Source: JAGXSE01 sp040757295 (lineage in GTDB: Bacteria > Bacillota > PH28-bin88). From it: a stretch of 12,679 nt of DNA. Below are positions 7,636 to 12,679 of this stretch, piece after piece. The notes beneath the pieces were generated by a model that had not been told where the DNA came from, searched no databases, and saw nothing but the letters and a program-made list of their open reading frames with translations. Position numbers and translations under genes: made by a program. The stretch is from contig JBFLXH010000062.1 in NCBI GenBank assembly GCA_040757295.1, positions 1-12,679 of the forward strand, written 5' to 3'. The first letter of the stretch is position 1; each line of letters begins with the position of its first letter.

Positions 7636-7668
7636 TTTATAAAAAGTTTATGGTTTACAGCAACCCTT

Positions 7669-8391
7669 CTATGCCTGGCGGTTTTTCCTGGACATCTTAA
7701 TACAAAAGGCATATTTGTCTGTCCGGAAGATGCTGTAATAGTACTCCACTATCTGGCCGTAAGGATTCGAAGTTAAGCGCTCCGCCGCCAGCACACTTGT
7801 GGACGGCGAAATTCCCAGGAGCCTGGCATCTTCCTCCGTTGGCATGGCACCGGTTATTTTTTGTTCAGCCTCGTGAAGAATTATACCTATGGATTCGAGG
7901 AGTGTATACAAAGTTGCCTTATTAAGGTCGTATTCCGCCAATTTAAGGCCGGTTTCCAACGGGTAATAAGTTCTTTCTATAGCAACGGGCTCATCATCGG
8001 CATAGCGGAGCCTTTCAATTGCGTAATATTCTTTAACACCTAAGATTTCAGCTATTTCCGGACTGGACTTGATTCCTTGAAACAGCAACCTGATGCCTGG
8101 TTCCATACCCATACTTTTAACAGTTTCGGTAAAGCTTTTTATATTGCCCAACCATTCATTAACCTTATGCGTAGTAATAAAAGTACCTTTGCCGTGAATC
8201 TTCTCCAGAAATCCATCACGGACCAAAGCGGATACAGCTTCCCGCACAGTCGTCCGGCTCACGGAAAAACGATCCATCAACTCTCTCTCACTGGGAATTT
8301 TACTGGTGTAATTCCCCTGCCCAATCTCTTTTCTCATTATTTCTTTCAATTGAACATGAAGTGGGATTGGACTGTGAATATCCAAAACCAT
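7669..8391 (-). CDS. GntR-family transcriptional regulator, HutC/UTRA subfamily
   Basis: This is a 240-residue one-component regulator. The N-terminal winged helix-turn-helix (about residues 8-73) has the typical PSERELMDRFSVSRTTVREA core and the GKGTFI wing. The C-terminal UTRA ligand domain (about 85-235) includes YAIERLRYADDEPVAIERTY. HutC members bind small organic effectors and usually repress a nearby operon. The start is supported by GGAGGA eight bases upstream of the ATG. It is co-oriented with the SDR gene, 155 bp downstream, and that gap holds the operator and promoter. It probably senses the operon's sulfonate substrate or an intermediate; the effector itself is not readable from the sequence. 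Confidence 0.92.
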   Translation of the reverse strand: MVLDIHSPIPLHVQLKEIMRKEIGQGNYTSKIPSERELMDRFSVSRTTVREAVSALVRDGFLEKIHGKGTFITTHKVNEWLGNIKSFTETVKSMGMEPGIRLLFQGIKSSPEIAEILGVKEYYAIERLRYADDEPVAIERTYYPLETGLKLAEYDLNKATLYTLLESIGIILHEAEQKITGAMPTEEDARLLGISPSTSVLAAERLTSNPYGQIVEYYYSIFRTDKYAFCIKMSRKNRQA

Positions 8392-8530
8392 GTGCTATTC
8401 CTCCGCAAACAATAATTGTTACGTTAAAATTTTTAGCCAGTGCGACTTCTCATAAGATTTAGTTTTCTTAAATAATACTTCAAAATATTTCGTTCAGCAA
8501 GATTTATTAACTTGGATCCGGTAAGTAATC
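8392..8530. promoter_or_regulatory. AT-rich region upstream of the regulator gene
   Basis: This stretch must hold the promoter of the gntR-type gene, but no hexamer pair stands out. A 13-bp palindrome, AACAAT-A-ATTGTT (8408-8420), lies just upstream of its RBS. It does not match the 26-bp operator and may be chance in AT-rich sequence or a separate autoregulatory site. The right end merges into the IS1380-type remnant. Confidence 0.3.
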
Positions 8531-8531
8531 A

Positions 8532-8619
8532 CTAAGAACCACCGTTTTCGGTAGCCAGGAAGGTTCCGAGGTGGGCTATAACCCCCGCTACCACGGCCGG
8601 TTCTCCTACAAAACCAAGG
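8532..8619 (+). pseudogene. IS1380-family transposase fragment, upstream exon
   Basis: In frame, the sequence encodes TTVFGSQEGSEVGYNPRYHG followed by RFSYKTK. This is the QEG-GYNP segment near the first catalytic part of IS1380-type DDE transposases. An in-frame TAA at 8526-8528 and the absence of earlier sequence show that the N-terminus is gone. The frame is interrupted after AAGG at 8619 by a group II intron and resumes at 11318. Confidence 0.75.
8607..8619 (+). other. Intron-binding sites IBS2 and IBS1 in the 5' exon
   Basis: TACAAA (8607-8612, IBS2) and ACCAAGG (8613-8619, IBS1) immediately precede the intron start. IBS1 pairs over seven bases with CCTTGGT at 8976-8982. IBS2 pairs over six bases, with one G-U, with TTTGTG at 8912-8917. 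Confidence 0.75.
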
Positions 8620-8963
8620 GTGCGCGTTGTTCCTGAACAACCTGCTTAGAAATACGCAACAAAATCAGGCAGTCTGAAACATCGGACTGAACTCTACACC
8701 TAAACTGGTGGGGAAAGTACCCACCCGCGTGGAATACCGGCCACGTCAAAGGCCTAATACTCCGGCATGCGGTAACTGCCTTTCCAGCTACCGTATGAAG
8801 CCCGGTGAAGACGGCGAAAAGCAGACCTGCGAAGCGGTTAGCGAAGTAGTCGGGGCGCCATAAAGTCGCCACGCCGATGTACCATAAGAATCCGCGGTTG
8901 TACGGCTCGAATTTGTGGCAATACCGAAGTGAAGGATTGCATCTCCGGAAGGAGACCGATCGC

Positions 8964-8991
8964 TGCTATATCAATCCTTGGTGATATAGCA
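8964..8991 (+). other. EBS1 stem-loop of the group II intron
   Basis: A perfect 10-bp stem, TGCTATATCA with TGATATAGCA, presents the loop ATCCTTGG. CCTTGG(T) in this loop complements IBS1 ACCAAGG directly upstream of the 5' splice site. It is the domain I exon-recognition element that sets the insertion and splicing site. Confidence 0.8.
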
Positions 8992-9343
8992 ACACCACTC
9001 CCCTAAAGGAATGGATGCCTTCAGTCCACCGGTAACGGACAAAAAGGCGGTCGGCGGGTCAAAGCGGACGGCTAAAGCGACACATGCAAGGCTAAGGTGT
9101 AGGGAACAACGGAACCTCAGAAGGAGATGCCAAGCGGGAAAGAACGCGATGCTCCTAAGCGGAAAGAAATGGCCGCTGCATCTGGGGGACTGCTGCCCGT
9201 AGTAGTAATGAAACAGGGTAATGCCTGTGGAACGAAGGGGCATAGTCAGGAAACCAAGCACAGGAAACTCAACACGTCAGGGAAGCCGTTGAGCACACCT
9301 GATTAACCCAAAGGCGAAAACTCCACAGAAAGGAGTGATGCCG

Positions 9344-11224
9344 ATGGTTCACCAATCTGACTATCTGAAAACAGAAGGAGACTTGCGGAAGCTACTAGAC
9401 GATATGTACCAGCAAACCAGAGAAACAATCCAGAAAAACGACCTGCCAAGATTTAAAAACCTGCTGGAAATCATATCATCAGAAGTCACAATCCTGACCG
9501 CAATCCACAACATCAAGGCCAATAAAGGAAGCCAGACACCCGGAAGCGATGGAGAAACCATGCGGGAAAGCATCCTGGAAAAAGAATACCCGGAAGTTAT
9601 CCGCAGGGTTAAGGAATGTTTGAAACACTATAAACCAACCCCCGTTAGACGGGTCTGGATACCCAAACCCGGAAAACAAGAAAAACGGCCCCTGGGCATA
9701 CCTTCCATCATCGACCGGGTAGTACAGGAATGCGTCCGCATCGTAATCGAACCCATCTTAGAAGCACAATTCTTCGCACATTCATACGGTTTCCGCCCCA
9801 TGCGGGACGCCCACATGGCCTTGGAACGTGTCGCGAGTGTAGTACACGACACCGGCTACCATTGGGTTATCGAGGGTGACATCAGCAAATTCTTCGACAA
9901 CGTAAACCACACCAGGCTCATCAAAAAGCTCTGACACATGGGGATACGCGATAGGAGAGTGCTGATGATTATCAAAGCTATGCTCAAGGCCGGAATTATG
10001 AACGAAATAGCCGAAAACCCACTGGGTACACCCCAGGGAGGCATTATCTCCCCACTCCTGGCCAACACATACCTTCATACCCTGGATAAATGGGTGGTAC
10101 GCGAATGGGAAGAAAAGAAAACCAAACACACATACAAGTATAAATTCAGCAGACATCGGGCACTTAAAACCGGAAGCAACCTCAAACCAGCCTATCTCAT
10201 TCGCTATGCCGACGACTGGGTACTTATCACGGACACCAAAAGCAACGCGGAAAAGTGGAAAAAGAGAATTGCAAAATACCTAAATACAAAGCTCAAACTC
10301 ACATTATCCGAAGATAAAACGCTCATCACCAACGTCCGCGAAAAATCCATCCACTTCGTAGGATTTGACTTCAAAGAGGTTCAAGGCAAGTCCAGAACCG
10401 GTTTCATAACTAGAACCAGACCGAATGGCGAACGGTTGAAAGCCAAAGTAAAACAAATCCGCAAAAACATCAAAGCCATCAAGAAAACAACCGACAAAAA
10501 CCAGTTAATACACCAAATAAACCTGGTCAACTCACAAATACGCGGACTTTGTGAATACTATCAGGCAGCCACATGGGTGAACATCGACCTGGCTAAATAC
10601 GCAAATTCACTACTAACAACAGCTTACAAAACACTAAAGCAACACGGAGGCGACTGGATACCAGCCAACCAGACAAACAACCTGCTAGCAATCCACAGCG
10701 AGTACGCCAAACAAATCCCGGCAATAGAAATAGAAGGCTTAAAAATCGGCATTACCAGTCTTGCCTTCGCAAAATGGAAGAAAACACAACTTAAAAACCA
10801 GGACGAAACACCCTATACGGCACACGGCAGAGAGAAGTATCGAGAACGTACAGGAAAAAAGCCGCTGTTCGCCAGAGCAGATGAACTTCTTAACCTACAC
10901 CTGTCGGGACTCATAGCCAAAGGACTGACCGGTGGCAAATACACGTTTGAATACTTCCTCAACCGCGCCTACGCTTTCAACCGGGACAAAGGCAAATGCA
11001 GAGTGTGCGGAACCGAAGCACAAAACTGGAACGTCCACATCCACCACGTACAACCAAACCTACCCAAAGAACTAGTAAACAGAGTACCCAACCTCGTAAC
11101 CACACACGAAATTTGCCACAATCTTATCCATGACGGTAAGGACCATTCGGAACTGGGGAAAAAGGTATGGACCAAAATCCTGAAGTTTAGAGAAAAGTTG
11201 AGTGAACCTGTGCAAGTTTCTTGA
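9344..11224 (+). pseudogene. Group II intron RT-maturase-HNH protein with in-frame TGA
   Basis: This frame encodes a multifunctional intron protein: reverse transcriptase, maturase and DNA endonuclease for splicing and retrohoming. The start chosen is the ATG at 9344, eight bases after AGGAG. RT motifs run from NKGSQTPGSDG through IPKPGKQEKRPLGIPSI and HSYGFRP to GDISKFFDNV. Next come TPQGGIISPLLAN (about 229-241), RYADD (about 287-291) and a maturase/thumb domain. The HNH endonuclease (about 552-600) has CRVCG, HIHH and HEICHNLIHDG. Codon 197 (9932-9934) is TGA where the context KKL-x-HMGIRDRR suggests a tryptophan, so TGG to TGA. It falls between RT motif 3 and motif 4 and splits the polymerase fold. 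An ATG two codons later opens a 428-codon frame in the same phase. Everything else is intact, so the mutation is recent or read through. Confidence 0.85.
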
Positions 11225-11227
11225 TGG

Positions 11228-11263
11228 AACGCCGTATGCGGTGAAAGCCGCACGTACGGTGTG
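11228..11263 (+). other. Group II intron domain V
   Basis: ACGCCGT (11229-11235) pairs with ACGGTGT (11256-11262), and ATGCGG pairs with CCGCACGT around a TGAAAG loop, leaving the expected bulge. This is the conserved catalytic hairpin. It begins four bases after the intron gene's stop codon, and its sequence is close to that of many chloroplast-like-class bacterial introns. A G9 run at 11266-11274 separates it from domain VI. Confidence 0.88.
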
Positions 11264-11317
11264 AAGGGGGGGGGAAAAGGGAGCCGTAACGTAAAGCCGA
11301 CGGCTACCCTTACCTAT

Positions 11318-11460
11318 CCCTAATTGCCTTTATCTCCGGAACCGGTGAACTAATCAACGCTGACCTGTATGGAGGTAAGACCGCCAGCAACGGGAGCTTT
11401 TTGGACTTCTTGCAAGAGACCTTAGGCAAACTCGATCCCCGTAAACGGGTAAGAATTTGC
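11318..11460 (+). pseudogene. IS1380-family transposase fragment, downstream exon
   Basis: This continues the frame of 8532-8619 after the intron: ALIAFISGTGELINADLYGG, then KTASNGSFLDFLQETLGKLD and PRKRVRI. It matches the central part of IS1380-type transposases. Family resemblance is lost near 11455, at a GGGTAAG/CTTACCC hairpin (11447-11466), and the frame ends at a TAA by 11487. The C-terminal half with the remaining catalytic residues is missing. Confidence 0.75.
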
Positions 11461-12047
11461 TTACCCAAAAACTCCCCTTGTTCTTAACCGGCTTGCCCGG
11501 CTTAGTTGAGTGTTGCCTTTTTGTTCCGGGCCCTATCACAATTACTTTCTTTCTTCACCAAAGTGGGATTTCGTGCTAGTTACCTGGTAAAAACTACAAC
11601 TATCTCCCTGTAAATGGTAATCGTTCTGCCCAAACACCCCGGGTGACTGGTTACTTACCGATTTCAAGATCAATATACTTAATACTTAGACACACATGCC
11701 GCTGACGCGGCACCAGCAGAAAGATGAAAATTGTTACCCATCGAATTTTTCCTTCACGGCTGACGAAGGGAGTTCGTGTTTCTTTTGTGCTGCGAGCCCG
11801 TGACTGAGACAGTCCCCAGCGACTAGGCGCACCACAGATTGTAGCCCCCTTTATGGTGAGCATGCAGGATAGAATAATCCCAAATGGTTGTCGCACCAGC
11901 CCTTCAAAATCACCACCGTAGATAAAATTTCTACTTAAAGTATAGAGATATAACAGGGCAACCCTGCTATATCTCTATACAAAGAGAAAACTGAATTAAA
12001 GCTTAGCCACGCTTGCCATTTTCACCAACATAGGAAGCCATGCCCTT
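11461..12047. other. About 590 bp without a recognisable gene
   Basis: I see no gene I can support on either strand. An 81-codon minus-strand frame (11651-11896) has no RBS and no family resemblance. The segment near 11800-11820 reads GACTGAGACAGTCCCC, a short inverted repeat (GACTG/CAGTC) reminiscent of small repeat elements. The only strong structure is the hairpin at 11940-11980. The stretch is probably decayed mobile-element sequence. Confidence 0.45.
11940..11980. repeat. Long inverted repeat, 19-bp stem with 3-base loop
   Basis: GTATAGAGATATAACAGGG and CCCTGCTATATCTCTATAC pair with a single G-U position around CAA. It lies 67 bp past the stop of the AtoE-type gene on the minus strand and could terminate that transcript. 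The following TTTAAGT is a poor U-tract, however, so it may instead be a miniature element or element end. Confidence 0.6.
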
Positions 12048-12560
12048 TTACCAGATAAAAGTAAGCGACACAAGGAATACTGCCAGTGACACCAGGGCAA
12101 TAATGCTGAAATATTTTGTTACTTCTCTTACCCTCACTTCGGTAATGTCGAACCAGGTTAGAACAAAGAATACTTGAATAAGCTTGGCCCAGGCGGCGCC
12201 GTAGCCGAAAGCCATGACCGTGGCGGGCATAGACGCATTCAGAGTCTTGGCGCCGCCAAGGATGAAGCTGCCTTCTAAAATCCACTGGGCACCGGTAATG
12301 GGAACAAGCAGGTTGGAAAGGGCCGCCACTACAAAAGTGGTTACAGGATAGCTGCTCGCTGAGGAAATCCCGGACAGCCAGTTGGCGATGGCATTCCCCA
12401 GCCCGTCAGTCATAGTGATAACGCCTTGCAGTGCGGCAAACATGACCAGGACGGGAGCAACAAACCATAAATATTTAGTACCATTATTGAAATCAAAAGG
12501 GTAGTCCATGGCTTCTTTGCGCAAACCGATACCTAACATCAGTACAATAAAAGGCTCATT
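12048..12560 (-). pseudogene. 3' part of an AtoE-type short-chain fatty acid transporter
   Basis: This is a hydrophobic C-terminal segment of a multi-pass membrane carrier. The pieces NEPFIVLMLGIGL, FVAPVLVMFAALQGVI, VVAALSNLLVPITGAQWILE, MPATVMAFGYGAAWAKLIQV and the last helix IIALVSLAVFLVSLTFIW fit the short-chain fatty acid transporter family (AtoE, proton-coupled uptake of acetoacetate or butyrate), especially the conserved GAQW...G region. The Met at 12539 has no RBS, and the resemblance fades at about 12560, where a plus-strand promoter begins. About 170 residues remain against a usual length of more than 400. A CitM-like or other related carrier is possible. Confidence 0.6.
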
Positions 12561-12581
12561 CTCAAATAAAATGACAAAAAC

Positions 12582-12610
12582 TGGACAACCACAGGTTTTA
12601 ATGTTATGAT
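12582..12610 (+). promoter_or_regulatory. Sigma-A promoter of a gene running off the right edge
   Basis: TGGACA (12582-12587) is followed after 17 bp by TATGAT (12605-12610). A GAGGTG RBS (12632-12637) and an ATG at 12642 lie downstream. The spacing and order are textbook. The -10 region sits inside the imperfect palindrome at 12590-12632. Confidence 0.65.
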
Positions 12611-12632
12611 ATACTATAAAATTAAGCCTGTG
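12590..12632. repeat. Imperfect 43-bp palindrome over a promoter
   Basis: CACAGG (12590-12595) and CCTGTG (12627-12632) bound an AT-rich near-palindrome that includes the -10 box. It could be an operator for the downstream gene or the terminal structure of an inserted element. Confidence 0.5.
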
Positions 12633-12641
12633 AGGTGCGAT

Positions 12642-12679
12642 ATGTGTACAAAAGATTGGTATAATGTTTTTTCAACAGC
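12642..12679 (+). CDS. Start of an unidentified gene, cut by window end
   Basis: The ATG at 12642, after GAGGTG, opens a frame reading MCTKDWYNVFST to the window edge. Only twelve codons are visible, so no family can be given. A complete promoter next to the breakpoint of a truncated transporter gene suggests that it belongs to an inserted element, possibly a transposase gene, but this is inference. Confidence 0.4.
   Translation, partial: MCTKDWYNVFST

Larger units (their letters stand above)
8620..11317 (+). mobile_element. Near-complete group II intron (retroelement) in an IS1380 gene
   Basis: The intron of about 2698 bases opens with GTGCGCG, the canonical group II 5' end. Domain I contains an EBS1 hairpin and a matching EBS2. 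Domain IV carries an RT-maturase-HNH gene. Domain V is at 11228-11263, domain VI at about 11281-11310, and the 3' end is at ...TTACCTAT. Exon joining AAGG|CCC restores the transposase reading frame (KALIAF), which independently supports both boundaries. Intron and host gene are co-oriented, so splicing would repair the mRNA, although the transposase is truncated at both ends. The RNA looks intact, but the encoded protein has a nonsense codon, so mobility may be lost or depend on help in trans. Confidence 0.85.

Noticed and set aside
7559..7668. Riboswitch in the operon leader
   Set aside because: The leader is about 70 bases and shows no conserved riboswitch core; promoter and operator explain the sequence.
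8606..8872. Minus-strand open frame of 88 codons
   Set aside because: It lies inside the structured 5' domain of the group II intron on the opposite strand, with no RBS and no family resemblance.
9932..9934. TGA as selenocysteine or a reassigned tryptophan codon
   Set aside because: The position looks like a Trp in RT context, no SECIS-like hairpin is evident just downstream, and other genes in the window end on TGA or use TGG for Trp normally. A nonsense change is simpler.
11447..11466. Rho-independent terminator (GGGTAAG/CTTACCC)
   Set aside because: The stem is only 7 bp and is followed by an A-run rather than a T-run on the plus strand. It lies at the point where transposase homology stops and is more likely a junction feature.
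11651..11896. Minus-strand 81-codon frame as a small gene
   Set aside because: No RBS, no recognisable motif and odd composition in a region that otherwise looks like decayed element sequence.

Overview
The window reads as a chromosomal stretch of an anaerobic Firmicute, probably a Clostridia or Peptococcaceae type. The grounds are strong AGGAGG/GGGGG-type Shine-Dalgarno sites, a sigma-A promoter with 17-bp spacing, an oxygen-sensitive glycyl radical enzyme (GRE) with its radical-SAM activase, and dense group II intron and IS debris. The species cannot be named from sequence alone.

The intact core (about 3083-8391, all on the minus strand) is a compact catabolic locus. In transcription order it holds a GntR/HutC-type regulator, a short-chain dehydrogenase (SDR), a GRE and its activating enzyme. 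When the GRE is started at its well-supported RBS (6625), its key residues fall at R189, Q193, W374, C468, E470, R678 and G805. As I recall them, these are the residues and numbers described for isethionate sulfite-lyase (IslA). I therefore read the locus as C-S bond cleavage of a hydroxysulfonate, most likely isethionate to acetaldehyde plus sulfite. The related dihydroxypropanesulfonate sulfolyase (HpsG) is the main alternative. A 26-bp near-perfect palindrome covers the -35 box of a clear promoter in front of the SDR-GRE-activase operon and is the likely operator of the regulator.

Both flanks are mobile-element graveyards. On the left, reading from 1: the 3' part of a group II intron reverse transcriptase (minus), fused directly to an internal piece of an ArsB arsenite permease (minus), which abuts a frameshifted IS91-type transposase (plus). 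An AT-rich spacer with a 15-bp tandem duplication follows, then a frameshifted IS21 istA fragment (plus). On the right, from about 8530: an IS1380-type transposase fragment (plus) is split by a near-complete 2.7-kb group II intron. The intron's EBS1/IBS1 and EBS2/IBS2 pairings, GTGCG 5' end and domain V are all visible, and its exons join in frame. Its RT-maturase-HNH gene carries one in-frame TGA. Beyond lie about 580 bp of unassigned sequence with a long hairpin, the 3' part of an AtoE-type short-chain fatty acid transporter (minus), and a promoter plus the first codons of an unidentified plus-strand gene running off the window.

The regulator, SDR, GRE and activase would form a substrate-responsive operon. 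No substrate transporter, acetaldehyde dehydrogenase or sulfite reductase is in the window, so these must be encoded elsewhere or have been lost to the flanking rearrangements.
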